Shown: positions 17,732-26,857, numbered from the stretch's first letter. The stretch is 64,000 nucleotides of DNA from a bacterium (GCA_016124445.1 WGNR01000012.1:62001-126000), one strand, 5' to 3'. The notes: generated by a model from the letters alone, not told the origin. Translations and numbers: made by a program.

Positions 17732-17781
17732 GTGTCACCCATGTGTCCGAACGGGTGTCAACTATCAGTCCGGTCTAAACA
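17732..17781 (-). repeat. IS right terminal inverted repeat
   Basis: Inverted copy of 16457-16506; its outer end reads TGTTTAGACCGG on the minus strand. Confidence 0.88.
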
Positions 17782-17796
17782 CATAGCGGACCCTAC
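17782..17796. repeat. Right target duplication plus right end of the split palindromic element
   Basis: CATAG (17782-17786) duplicates 16452-16456. The following CGGACCCTAC completes the terminal repeat of the interrupted element. The CTA at 17793-17795 is also the stop codon of the glycosyltransferase gene on the minus strand. Confidence 0.75.
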
Positions 17797-18620
17797 GCGG
17801 GAGGATTCTTGGAGAAGGTCATCTGTCCGAAGAGCCAATTGACGACGCCACTGGGTAGGAGCATCAAGCTTCGTTCGGCCAGCAGACGCAGTTGATCTTT
17901 CACGGACATCTGGCCCTGGAAGTGTTCGCGTTTGATTTGAATCGTTTCCCACAACTGCTTTTTCAGCCGAGTCGCTTTCATGCCGCCTGGATGAACTCGG
18001 TATTGAAGCAGCGGCTCCGGGAGGTTGGCGAATTTGGCCCCGCTACGGATCAGGCGGCACCACAGATCGTAGTCTTCGATCAAGATCTCCTTCTGGTAAC
18101 CACCTTGCGCCAGAACCGCCTCGCGGCGGAACATTACTACCGGGTGGGCCATCGCGTTGTAGCGCCGCAAAGCTTGGGCGATCGCTTCGTGATCGCGGGG
18201 ATAGTCTCGATACCCCAGCAGGTTGCCGTCGTCGTCGATAATCTTCAGTGTGCTGCCCAGCACGACCAGATCTGGGTCTTGTTGAAAACGCTGGACCTGG
18301 GTGGCGATGCGATGAGGTTCCCAGATATCATCAGCATCGCCCCGGGCAACCAGGTCGGCCGTTGCCAGGTTCAGCCCCTGGTTGAGTTGCTCTCGCAGCG
18401 AGGTCCGCTGATCATTGCGGATGTGCGTGATCCGATCGTCTTGCAGTTCGCGAGTTATCTCTCGCCCATCGCGTTCGGAAGGATCTTCGACGATGACGAT
18501 CTGCAGGTTTCGATAGGTCTGCGTCAGAATGCTTTCCAACGCTTCGCGAAAGTGCCGAGGGTTCGGATTAAGAACCGGCATCAAGACCGAAACGAGCGGC
18601 GGATTGGAATCTTCAGGCAT
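17793..18620 (-). CDS. Family 2 glycosyltransferase
   Basis: Cytosolic or membrane-associated enzyme that moves a sugar from a nucleotide-sugar donor to a surface-glycan acceptor; substrate unknown. The 275 residues start MPEDSNPPLVSVLMPVLNPN, the usual GT-A entry. The metal-binding ARGDADD (D-x-D type) lies near residue 95, and the acceptor-side EDYDLWCRL block follows, with the catalytic-base ED. The ATG at 18620 is chosen at the fold start; an in-frame codon at 18686 would add 22 unrelated residues. The TAG stop lies within the GTAGGG end of the palindromic element, so insertion of that element may have set the C-terminus. Confidence 0.88.
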   Translation of the reverse strand: MPEDSNPPLVSVLMPVLNPNPRHFREALESILTQTYRNLQIVIVEDPSERDGREITRELQDDRITHIRNDQRTSLREQLNQGLNLATADLVARGDADDIWEPHRIATQVQRFQQDPDLVVLGSTLKIIDDDGNLLGYRDYPRDHEAIAQALRRYNAMAHPVVMFRREAVLAQGGYQKEILIEDYDLWCRLIRSGAKFANLPEPLLQYRVHPGGMKATRLKKQLWETIQIKREHFQGQMSVKDQLRLLAERSLMLLPSGVVNWLFGQMTFSKNPPA

Positions 18621-18725
18621 GCTTGACGAAAACCGAGAGCGAGGGGCGAATACATTGAGTATAAATTCGCCCCACGGCGTTCCCAAGTCGCGCCAGCGGC
18701 TATCTGAGTTAGCGTTTAGTGAAGA

Positions 18726-20153
18726 TCACTGGCTCGCCGGGCTGTTGCGATGCTTCTCTAACGCATTCTTCAGCCGCTTGACTAAAGAAGCGTACTGCGG
18801 ATCGCTTGCCAGGTTATGCAGTTCCTCGGGGTCGTTCTGATAATCGTACAGTTCGACTCCTTCGTCACCCCAAGTCGTCAGGCGATAACGCTCGGTGCGG
18901 ATGCTGTAGCCCATCACCTTCTTGCTGCGGATCGTCTGCGAAATGGCCGGCTTGTCCCACGAGGCATTCGGATCGTTAAGCAGCGGTTTCAGGCTTTTGC
19001 CATGCAGATCGGCCGGGGCCTTGATACCACACAGGTCGGTGAGCGTTGGGTAGAGATCGACCAGTTCGACGGTCCGCTCGCAATCGGTTCCTTTGCTCTT
19101 CTGGCCAGGGGCCGAGATGATCAGCGGAACACGAGCACTACCCTCAAACAGGCTTTGTTTCATCACCAGGCCATGCGCACCGAAGTGATAGCCATGGTCG
19201 CTCCAGAAGACCACGACCGTATTGTCACGTAGCTTCAAGCGATCGAGCGCGCCGAGTAAACGCCCGACCTGGGCATCGACAAAACTGATCGTCGCCCAAT
19301 AGGCCTGCTGAGCTTCCTGAAGTTGCTGCGAATCAGCACCCAGCCAGGGCCAAGGTTTGTTCGAAGCGAATGCCAAGTCAGGGGCCGTCTTTCGTTCGGC
19401 GAACTCTGGGCTCCAGAGCGGAACCTTTGTCATCGGGTAAAGATCGAAGTATTTCTTCGGAGCAATATACGGGCAGTGCGGTCGATAGAACCCAGCCGCG
19501 ATGAAGAACGGCTTGTCTTTGTGCTCTTCCATCAAGCGAATCGCTTCGGTCGCCACGATACCGTCGGTTTGCTCTTCATCAGTACCTTCGGCCGCCATAA
19601 AGCTCAGCGAGCTTCCCAGGCCACGCTTTGGCGTGTGGTTGGTCAGCAGGTTCTCTTCGCGCTTGTCGCGGCCGGATGGATTGATACGAACTTGCCACGA
19701 TGGTTCGTCATCGAGACCGTTGGTGCCGATCTGGCCAGGGTTGCCATAGTGATAGATCTTGCCGACCCGGGCCGTGAAGTACCCGGCCTTCTCGAATGCC
19801 TGAGGCAACGTCACCACGTCAGGCAGGACTTCGCGAAAATGTTTTTGCAAGTTGTAAACGGTCGTGGTGTCAGGCCGCAGCCCGGTCATGATCGACGTAC
19901 GACTGGGCGAACAAAGCGGAAACTGACAATAGGCCCGATCGAACCGTGTGCCGGAGGCAGCCAGCTTGTCGATATTGGGGCTGACGACTTTGTCGTGGCC
20001 GTAGCAGCCCAAATCGTTGTTCATGTCGTCGACGGCGATGAACAGCACGTTCAGTGGCTTGTCGGCGGCCTGAGCCGTGGAAGCGACTAGCAAAACGGCG
20101 AAAAAGCAGGCCAGGGCAACGCGTCCAAGCGGACGTAGGAAGTTCATTTTCAT
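18726..20153 (-). CDS. Secreted type I sulfatase (iduronate-2-sulfatase-like)
   Basis: Exported hydrolase that removes sulfate esters from polysaccharides; planctomycetes encode many. The 475 residues from ATG 20153 start with a signal peptide (core LACFFAVLLVASTAQA). The core then follows: NVLFIAVDDMNNDLGCYG with metal-binding Asps, FPLCSPSRTSIMTGLRPDT containing the C-x-P-S-R formylglycine motif, VGKIYHYG, and WSDHGYHFGAHG with the late metal-binding Asp-His. The C-terminal subdomain ends in YDYQNDPEELHNLA. Needs a formylglycine-generating enzyme, not seen here. Divergent from the FAD oxidoreductase gene; joint action on a polysaccharide is possible but unproven. Confidence 0.92.
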   Translation of the reverse strand: MKMNFLRPLGRVALACFFAVLLVASTAQAADKPLNVLFIAVDDMNNDLGCYGHDKVVSPNIDKLAASGTRFDRAYCQFPLCSPSRTSIMTGLRPDTTTVYNLQKHFREVLPDVVTLPQAFEKAGYFTARVGKIYHYGNPGQIGTNGLDDEPSWQVRINPSGRDKREENLLTNHTPKRGLGSSLSFMAAEGTDEEQTDGIVATEAIRLMEEHKDKPFFIAAGFYRPHCPYIAPKKYFDLYPMTKVPLWSPEFAERKTAPDLAFASNKPWPWLGADSQQLQEAQQAYWATISFVDAQVGRLLGALDRLKLRDNTVVVFWSDHGYHFGAHGLVMKQSLFEGSARVPLIISAPGQKSKGTDCERTVELVDLYPTLTDLCGIKAPADLHGKSLKPLLNDPNASWDKPAISQTIRSKKVMGYSIRTERYRLTTWGDEGVELYDYQNDPEELHNLASDPQYASLVKRLKNALEKHRNSPASQ

Positions 20154-20346
20154 AGCGAAGAGTACCTGGTGGGAGATGGAGCGAGGTGACTGAAATCTAT
20201 TCTGTCTGTTGTCGGATCGGTCCGCAATTGGTTTTTGGCGTATGATCCAGCGCAATCACCTAGTTCTGGGAAGATTGATCCGCCTACGGTTTTAGCTACG
20301 ATGGAGGGTCTGTCCCCAATCCCCTAATTCGATCGGAGCACTTCCC

Positions 20347-22410
20347 GTGACTCGCTGCCTCGCTTCCTTGATTCTGGCCGTTGCCTTTTTTGCCACTCAA
20401 CTTCAAGCTGCCCCCAAAGAGTACGACCTGGTTATCTACGGCGGGACGTCGGCCGCGATGACTGCCGCGGTGCAGGCCAAGAAGATGGGTAAGTCTGTGA
20501 TCGTCGTTTCGCCCGACAAGCACCTGGGCGGGCTCACCAGCGGCGGCCTGGGCTGGACCGACAGTGGCAAGAAGGAAGCGATTGGTGGTTTGTCGCGCGA
20601 GTTCTACCAACGCGTCAAGAAGCATTACGATCAGGCATCGGCCTGGAAGCAGCAGAAGCCAGAGCAGTACAGCCGTTACCGAGCCAATGACGACGCCATG
20701 TGGGTCTTCGAACCGCACGTGGCCGAACAGGTCTTTGAAGAGATGATCGCCGACTACAAGATCCCTGTCGTACGCAACCAATGGCTCGATCGAGAGAATG
20801 GCGTGCAGGTGGTCGACGGTAAGATCGTCAGCATCAAGACGCTCGACGACAACACCTACGCCGGGAAGATCTTCATGGACACGACCTACGAAGGAGACCT
20901 GATGGCAGCAGCTGGGGTCTCGTACTTCGTCGGCCGTGAAGCAAACGATGTCTACAACGAAACGATCGACGGCGTACAAACGGCCCGGGCACGCAGCCAC
21001 CAGTTCGACTTTCCGGTCGATCCATACGTAGTGGAAGGAGATCCGAGCAGCGGCTTGTTGCCGAAGATCTCCAGCGAGAAGCCAGGCCCGGATGGTAGCG
21101 GCGACAAGAAGATTCAGGCGTATTGCTTCCGCATGTGCCTGACGACCGCCAAAGACAACCAGGTCACGTTCCCCAAACCGGAAGGCTACGATCCGAAGCA
21201 ATACGCCTTGCTCGGCCGTTATTTGAATGGTGGCTGGAAGGGCGTGTTCAACAAGTTCGATCCGGCTCCGAATTTCAAAACCGACACGAACAACCACGGG
21301 GCGTTCTCGACCGACAACATCGGCATGAACTACGACTACCCGGAAGCAACGTACGAGCGACGCCAGGAAATCATCAAAGAGCACGAGCAGTACCAGAAAG
21401 GCTGGCTCTACTTCATCGCCAACGATCCGTCGGTGCCGAAAGACGTTCAGGCCCGCATGAACCAATGGGGCCTGTCCAAGGACGAGTTCGTCGACAATGG
21501 CAACTGGCCGCACCAGATCTACGTGCGCGAAGCCCGGCGAATGATCGGCCCAGTCGTCATGTGCGAACCGATGCTGCGAGCCATCCAGCCAACCCCCAAG
21601 AGCATTGGCTTGGGTTCGTACAACATGGACTCGCACAACGTCCAGCGTTACGTGAACGACCAAGGCTACGTCCGCAACGAAGGGGACATTCAGATCAGCC
21701 CCGGCGGCGCCTATCCGATCAGCTACGACAGCGTGGTGCCAAAGAAGGACGAATGCACGAACCTGTTGGTTCCTGTTTGCGTTTCGTCGTCCCACATTGC
21801 ATATGGTTCAATCCGCATGGAGCCGGTCTTCATGATCCTGGGTCAATCGGCCGCCACCGCCGCGGTGATGGCAATTGATCAAGACATCGCCGTCCAGGAC
21901 GTCAGCTACGACCAGTTGAGAAAGCGACTGCTGGCCGACGGTCAGGCGTTGGATGCCGACCGCAAACCTTCGCCCCCGCGCCAAGTGATCGATCCGAAGA
22001 AACTGCCCGGCGTGGTGATCGACGACACCCAGGCCCAGAAGTCCGGCCAATGGCTCGAAAGCCATAGCATCGGCGGCTACGTCGGCCAAGGCTACTTGCA
22101 CGATGACAACAAACAGGGCGGCAAGAAGATCGAGTTCGCTACTGAGAAGCTGAAGCCCGGCAAGTACGAAGTCCGCGTCTCGTACCCCAGCAACCAAAAC
22201 CGAGCCTCGAAGGTCCCGGTCAGCGTCGTCACTGGCGGCAAGAAGGTGTACGAAGGAACGATCAACCAAAAGAAGACCCCGGAGATCGACGGCCTGTTCG
22301 TCTCGCTAGGCGAGATGGACCTGGAAGAGGACGCCGCCGTGGTGATCTCGAACGAAGGGGTTGATGGTTACGTGGTAGTGGACTCGGTGGTGTTTTTGCC
22401 GGTGAAGTAG
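20347..22410 (+). CDS. Secreted FAD-dependent oxidoreductase with golvesin-like C-terminus
   Basis: A 687-residue exported flavoprotein of the FAD_oxidored type (PF12831-like); the substrate is unknown, possibly a sugar. The GTG at 20347 begins a signal peptide (LASLILAVAFFATQLQA). The dinucleotide-binding motif is VIYGGTSAAMTAAVQAKKMG and the conserved GGLTSGGLGWTDSG follows. MIGPVVMCEPM and the C-terminal FAD contact SSSHIAYGSIRMEP, then GQSAATAA, are present. The last 120 residues (from about SHSIGGYVGQGYLHDDN to YVVVDSVVFLP) look like the golvesin C-terminal beta-sandwich, often attached to secreted enzymes. Divergent from the sulfatase gene with a shared 190-nt promoter region. Confidence 0.85.
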   Translation: MTRCLASLILAVAFFATQLQAAPKEYDLVIYGGTSAAMTAAVQAKKMGKSVIVVSPDKHLGGLTSGGLGWTDSGKKEAIGGLSREFYQRVKKHYDQASAWKQQKPEQYSRYRANDDAMWVFEPHVAEQVFEEMIADYKIPVVRNQWLDRENGVQVVDGKIVSIKTLDDNTYAGKIFMDTTYEGDLMAAAGVSYFVGREANDVYNETIDGVQTARARSHQFDFPVDPYVVEGDPSSGLLPKISSEKPGPDGSGDKKIQAYCFRMCLTTAKDNQVTFPKPEGYDPKQYALLGRYLNGGWKGVFNKFDPAPNFKTDTNNHGAFSTDNIGMNYDYPEATYERRQEIIKEHEQYQKGWLYFIANDPSVPKDVQARMNQWGLSKDEFVDNGNWPHQIYVREARRMIGPVVMCEPMLRAIQPTPKSIGLGSYNMDSHNVQRYVNDQGYVRNEGDIQISPGGAYPISYDSVVPKKDECTNLLVPVCVSSSHIAYGSIRMEPVFMILGQSAATAAVMAIDQDIAVQDVSYDQLRKRLLADGQALDADRKPSPPRQVIDPKKLPGVVIDDTQAQKSGQWLESHSIGGYVGQGYLHDDNKQGGKKIEFATEKLKPGKYEVRVSYPSNQNRASKVPVSVVTGGKKVYEGTINQKKTPEIDGLFVSLGEMDLEEDAAVVISNEGVDGYVVVDSVVFLPVK

Positions 22411-22551
22411 AGGGGCGGAGCGAGATTTGCGTCAATGCCGACTAGGCAAGTAATGGAGCCTAACAGCTAGGGGATCTAGACTAGCGACAGAAGTGAACAC
22501 TTCCGTGAATTCCTGTGTCGATGCCACTAAATCAATCCCAGAATTGAGGAC

Positions 22552-23157
22552 ATGGAAATGAGTGTGGCTACAAAGGTTCAGAAGACTATCGACGAAATGG
22601 AAGCCGGAGACCCGATCGAGGCACTGTATCAGATTTGCTCAGCGATTGATGTCACTGCGAGGGCAGAGACAGGCAAGGATGGCCGAAGTGGCTATAAGCA
22701 GTTTATTCACGAGAATCTGGGATTAATCACAAACATAGCATTTGGCGGCACCAAAGTTCTAAACTTGCACTTTGGCTATGACCATCCCAATGATCATATG
22801 AAACGGGATGCGAATGGCAGAGTTTCCTTTCAAGAACTCATGTATCACGTGGTTCGCTGTGGTCTAATGCACGACACGAAGATTCCCGACACCCTGAGGT
22901 TCGTAGATAAAAATGACATCAGAATGAGCGACGGGGAGCTTGAACTTCCCAAGTCGTTAATATACGGTCTGCTCGTTTCTGTGATCGTCGCACCGAGCAA
23001 CGGTGACGAGCAATGCGTCAAAGAGGCTCAGCTGAATTTCGACCGATTTCCGATACCCGTTGCGAAACTGTGGGGACGACGTCAAGAATTGCTTTGGCTC
23101 CTGGACGTCGAAAACCATGCAAGGCGAATACGTCGCGAGACAGCAACGAAGACATAG
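22552..23157 (+). CDS. Hypothetical protein with an R-x4-H motif
   Basis: A 201-residue soluble protein. Family not recognised. The middle reads ELMYHVVRCGLMHDTKIPD; R102-CGLM-H107 has the R-x4-6-H spacing of HEPN RNase-fold proteins, and the region before it is helical, so a HEPN-like protein is conceivable but unproven. The N-terminus (YQICSAIDVTAR) resembles an alpha-helical bundle. Starts at ATG 22552; a second ATG at 22558 is possible. It lies at the left edge of the yjbQ/immunity array, whose base composition and gene size it shares. Confidence 0.6.
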   Translation: MEMSVATKVQKTIDEMEAGDPIEALYQICSAIDVTARAETGKDGRSGYKQFIHENLGLITNIAFGGTKVLNLHFGYDHPNDHMKRDANGRVSFQELMYHVVRCGLMHDTKIPDTLRFVDKNDIRMSDGELELPKSLIYGLLVSVIVAPSNGDEQCVKEAQLNFDRFPIPVAKLWGRRQELLWLLDVENHARRIRRETATKT

Positions 23158-23369
23158 ACGCATGATATTTCTAAACACTTGGATTCTTCAAGCAATGCAA
23201 TAATCTCTTGGTATTCTTTCCAGACATCGGCTGATACATAGCCGTCGCCCTCTTCTTCCCATTGCTGGGGCCCATTGATCGAAAAGCGAAGAGCTTTTTC
23301 TTTTAAGTGGCAACGATGCTGGCTAAAGCGAACCAGACGCGTGATAATCGGTCTGAAAAGGAGCCCACA

Positions 23370-23804
<435 letters not shown>

Positions 23805-23822
23805 GCAAGAGGGAATCGATTC

Positions 23823-24275
23823 ATGGGCGTCTCGTATCTTGTCTTTACGTTGAACGAAGAGTCTGCAGCTTGGCTGCAAGAAAATGGAACAGAGGTCGAT
23901 ACGGACGCAAGTAGTCGCTACCCAACATTGTCCGAGCTGAGGGAAGAACTGAGCAGACTCGACGGATATACGTCGGAAGAAACGATCGGCAAAAACTCGG
24001 TCGATTTTGAAGTCGTCGACGAAAAAGGGTATGCGAACGGATGGTCGACGACGATCTGGGCGAAAAGCGAAGACAATGACTTGATGCATCCCGACAACGA
24101 AGAAGAAGTGCGAATGACGTTTCACAAAGGCGATCCTGAGCTTGCCGTGCTGATTTGCGAGAAGCTGATTCATCGGTGTGGACCTCTTGTGCTGATTGTC
24201 GATGTTGACGGAAGCCCATTGCGGATCAACGGTAGCGTCGATAGGGCTGCTCTCGAGAGTTGGCTTGGGGATTGA
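23823..24275 (+). CDS. Small unknown protein, cassette gene after yjbQ copy 1
   Basis: A 150-residue acidic soluble protein (MGVSYLVFTLNEES at the start; RCGPLVLIVDVDGSPLRING near the end). No signal peptide, membrane segment or recognised motif. It begins 18 nt after yjbQ and stops 3 nt before the next gene, so all three are probably cotranscribed. Size, acidity and position next to a CdiI-type gene 2 kb away suggest a toxin-immunity protein; that is inference. Confidence 0.65.
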   Translation: MGVSYLVFTLNEESAAWLQENGTEVDTDASSRYPTLSELREELSRLDGYTSEETIGKNSVDFEVVDEKGYANGWSTTIWAKSEDNDLMHPDNEEEVRMTFHKGDPELAVLICEKLIHRCGPLVLIVDVDGSPLRINGSVDRAALESWLGD

Positions 24276-24278
24276 TTC

Positions 24279-24737
24279 ATGGACGGGACTATCTTTGTTT
24301 ATGGAATGTCCGAGACTGCTGGCGGGGCTACGGCACGCCTGGAGCTCAAGCAATCAAGTGCTGTCTTGGATTTTCGATATAAGGGAATGGGGAACGTCGA
24401 GATCCTGTTTCAGCTTGACCTGAACCATGAGCCCGTAAACGAGCACACGGGACTCTTGTATGTCGTGAAGGCGACAGGAAGCATCAAATTCCCTCATCCG
24501 ACAACCGAGTTCGGTAGTTCCGATTTGCTGCTGGAATACATTTGCCTTCCTGGAGCAAATTCCCAAGAGGCTGAAAACTGTTCTGATTCATTTGATTTGT
24601 TTTTGTTCCTTACGCCGGAGTTAAGTGACCTTCTGCATCACAAGGTCGCTGGAAGCCTCGAAAACGCAGACGACCTTGAGATGCTTGACGTGATTTATCA
24701 GTTAGAAAAGACGCGGTTCAAACGCACTGAGAATTAA
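24279..24737 (+). CDS. Small unknown protein, second gene of cassette 1
   Basis: A 152-residue soluble protein, start MDGTIFVYGMSETAGG, mostly predicted beta strands in the first 90 residues and a helical end (LLHHKVAGSLENADDLEM). No recognised family. The ATG lies 3 nt after the previous stop, so translation is likely coupled. A gap of 88 nt to the truncated yjbQ copy 2 follows, carrying a leader shared with copy 3. Confidence 0.6.
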   Translation: MDGTIFVYGMSETAGGATARLELKQSSAVLDFRYKGMGNVEILFQLDLNHEPVNEHTGLLYVVKATGSIKFPHPTTEFGSSDLLLEYICLPGANSQEAENCSDSFDLFLFLTPELSDLLHHKVAGSLENADDLEMLDVIYQLEKTRFKRTEN

Positions 24738-24774
24738 GCCGGGCATTACGTAGCCCCTTGATCAAGACGCGTCG

Positions 24775-24825
24775 TTCCCGAGACCACGAAAGGCAGTGTG
24801 TTACGCAATATGTTTAGGGAATACC
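24775..24825 (+). repeat. 51-nt leader repeat before truncated yjbQ copy 2
   Basis: Starts TTCCCGAGACCACGAAAGGC and runs to the ATG of copy 2. It aligns without gaps to 25817-25867, before copy 3, at 41 of 51 positions. It does not resemble the DNA before the complete yjbQ copy. Confidence 0.7.
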
Positions 24826-25131
24826 ATGCACATTACCGCCAGTGTCTTCATCAACGACAACGAAAGCGGCCTGCACGCCGATTATGATCGGTGGCTGGAA
24901 GAACTGGCCCCGTTCAATGCCGGCACCGACCCCAGTCGTGGCGGCTACCTGCACAACCGCACCGGCGAAGACAACGCCGATGCCCACCACAAACGGCAGA
25001 TCATGGGGCGCGAGGTGGTGGTGGCTATCACCAAAGGCAAGCTGCACCTGGGGCCGTGGGAGCACATCTTTTATTACGAATTTGACGGCCGGCGGCGGAA
25101 GCGTGTGCTCGTGAAGATCATTGGAGAGTGA
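24826..25131 (+). CDS. Truncated YjbQ, array copy 2
   Basis: Encodes 101 residues from ATG 24826, identical in sequence to residues 44-144 of the complete YjbQ, although 31 of the codons differ. It lacks the first 43 residues. All conserved family motifs of the C-terminal part are retained ([30 protein letters not shown]). A GTG at 24796 would add ten residues that partly resemble the complete protein. The stop overlaps the GTG start of the next gene (GTGA at 25128-25131). Either a functional shortened protein or the 3' end of a captured cassette. Confidence 0.7.
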   Translation: MHITASVFINDNESGLHADYDRWLEELAPFNAGTDPSRGGYLHNRTGEDNADAHHKRQIMGREVVVAITKGKLHLGPWEHIFYYEFDGRRRKRVLVKIIGE

Positions 25132-25793
25132 GGTGGCATGTGATTTCCAATATTGATGACCTTGTCGCTTTCCTTCACGAGTTTCACGCACCTTGGGGCG
25201 AACACCGTCCATCCCCTGATATTCCGGATAATTTGCCGCGTGCTCTAACCGTCCTGTATACGGAATTCGGGAACCTGATCGACATGGATCCGCATGATCC
25301 ACGCATCCCGTTTGCGACTCAAGACGGGTTGATGCCGGCAAATCGTCTGAAATACATCGACGGAATGTGTGAGTTTGCGTGGGAGAACCAAGGCAATTGG
25401 TCGTGTCGTTTTCCAATCGATGGGGATGACCCGCCAGTATTCTCAAACTCAAGGGATGTCTGGGAAGAAGGGCCGCCCAAGGGGTTTGTTCAAGCCTGTG
25501 ACTCGCTAGAGCACTTCTTGATAACGTTGTGCCTCCAAGAGGCCGTGATGAGTTGTCCCAAACTAATCGCATGCGATGGGCACGACGTCGGCAGCATTTT
25601 CCGATCAACCCCCATCCCGCTTTGGATGGACGGAATCTATGTCGATGGAGAGCCCTCGCATGACTTCTACACGTACGAAGGCTCGAAGATGCTGATAATG
25701 AACTGTGGCACTGTCTGGATTGGTTCGCACACGGACGACATCGAGCCACAGTTTGCGAACGGCACAAAATTTTCAAAGATTTCCGACTATTAA
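25128..25793 (+). CDS. SUKH/SMI1-KNR4-like immunity-type protein
   Basis: A 221-residue soluble protein. The block [15 protein letters not shown] near residue 38, the later [20 protein letters not shown] and the DPPVFS segment follow the general pattern of SUKH superfamily proteins, which neutralise polymorphic toxins. The family call rests on pattern alone. The GTG at 25128 overlaps the truncated yjbQ stop; another GTG at 25140 is possible. Single gene of cassette 2, followed by the leader repeat of copy 3. Confidence 0.62.
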   Translation: MRWHVISNIDDLVAFLHEFHAPWGEHRPSPDIPDNLPRALTVLYTEFGNLIDMDPHDPRIPFATQDGLMPANRLKYIDGMCEFAWENQGNWSCRFPIDGDDPPVFSNSRDVWEEGPPKGFVQACDSLEHFLITLCLQEAVMSCPKLIACDGHDVGSIFRSTPIPLWMDGIYVDGEPSHDFYTYEGSKMLIMNCGTVWIGSHTDDIEPQFANGTKFSKISDY

Positions 25794-25816
25794 CCACTAC
25801 TCGGCTCTCCGAGTCT

Positions 25817-25849
25817 TTCCCGAGACCATGAAAGGCAGTTTCTTACACA

Positions 25850-25867
<18 letters not shown>
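25817..25867 (+). repeat. 51-nt leader repeat before truncated yjbQ copy 3
   Basis: Ungapped match (41 of 51) to 24775-24825, beginning TTCCCGAGACCATGAAAGGC. The last 18 nt overlap a possible earlier start of copy 3 at 25850. Confidence 0.7.
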
Positions 25868-26173
<306 letters not shown>

Positions 26174-26176
26174 TAA

Positions 26177-26602
26177 ATGAAGACGAATTTCGACCGTCGA
26201 AAGAGCCTACAAGAACTAGAGCGAGATAACTGGGAAGAGCCAGATTACCATACTCATCTTGTGCAGACCTGCCACCGGCTACGGCGTGTTCCGCTTGCAG
26301 ATTTCACCGCAGCAGACTTGCGAATAATGATCGGCCAAAAGATCAGTCTGCTGTTTCTTGTTCCACTTGCTCTCGAAACGCTACAAGAAGACCCGCTGGT
26401 TGACGCCAACCTTTATCCCGGTGATTTGCTGAACATGGTGCTGGATGTTCCTGAGACATTCTGGAGTGTTCACACAGACATGCGAGACGTGCTTCGTCAG
26501 GTTGTCGCCAAGACGAAGGAGTTGCTTGTGTCCCTTGAGGAAACCGACGCACGTCTTATCCGCGAGAGTTTGGCGAAAGCTCCCGCCTCGGTTCAGGAAT
26601 AG
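26177..26602 (+). CDS. Contact-dependent growth inhibition immunity protein (CdiI type)
   Basis: A 141-residue soluble protein that should bind and neutralise a contact-dependent toxin. The motifs are those of a widespread family annotated as CDI immunity: LQELERDNWEEPDYHTHLVQ, TCHRLRRVPLADFTAADLRI, MIGQKISLLFLVPLALE and LYPGDLLNMVLDVPETFW. Starts 3 nt after truncated yjbQ copy 3. No CdiA or other toxin is seen in the window, so it is an orphan immunity gene. The best-supported immunity assignment in the array. Confidence 0.8.
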   Translation: MKTNFDRRKSLQELERDNWEEPDYHTHLVQTCHRLRRVPLADFTAADLRIMIGQKISLLFLVPLALETLQEDPLVDANLYPGDLLNMVLDVPETFWSVHTDMRDVLRQVVAKTKELLVSLEETDARLIRESLAKAPASVQE

Positions 26603-26633
26603 CGTGTCCAACATCAAAACGAACGCAGCAGCT

Positions 26634-26840
26634 TCACGATCTGTTGAGGATGCCGCCAGAGCTTTCCGGTGCGAGTCCGTTCAGGGCTTCGCAGACTTCC
26701 ATGTGCGTCTTCCCCTGATCTCGTAGTTCAGCGGCCTTGGCAGCGACGTCGGCGTAAACATCTCGAAGTTCAGCGGGTATAATGTTCTTTGGTCGTCGTG
26801 GTTTTGGTGTCGGCGGGGTCGGTTTCCGGGTGGAGATCAA
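26634..26840 (-). CDS. Possible small basic protein on the opposite strand
   Basis: 68 residues, start [19 protein letters not shown], then a helical stretch [20 protein letters not shown] and [14 protein letters not shown]. The composition looks coding, and no real gene covers the other strand. It is the only minus-strand candidate within the array and fills the space where copies 2 and 3 have the leader repeat. Function unknown; could be a remnant of something larger. Confidence 0.4.
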   Translation of the reverse strand: MISTRKPTPPTPKPRRPKNIIPAELRDVYADVAAKAAELRDQGKTHMEVCEALNGLAPESSGGILNRS

Positions 26841-26857
26841 GAGTATCCCAATCGGGG

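Larger units (their letters stand above)
16457..17781 (+). mobile_element. IS481-family insertion sequence, 1,325 bp
   Basis: Ends in TGT...ACA as IS481 elements do. It has 50-bp terminal inverted repeats (16457-16506 and 17732-17781) that match at 45 of 50 positions, the inner 34 without a mismatch. It is flanked by the direct repeat CATAG and encodes one DDE transposase with a frameshift. It sits inside a palindromic repeat element. The transposase reads toward the neighbouring glycosyltransferase gene, which lies on the opposite strand. Confidence 0.9.

Noticed and set aside
20296..21795. Long minus-strand frame (499 codons) opposite the FAD oxidoreductase
   Set aside because: Shadow frame in G/C-rich coding DNA; the plus-strand protein has clear FAD motifs.
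24814..25797. Minus-strand frame of 327 codons opposite yjbQ copy 2 and the SUKH-like gene
   Set aside because: Antisense to two better supported plus-strand genes and with no coding character of its own.
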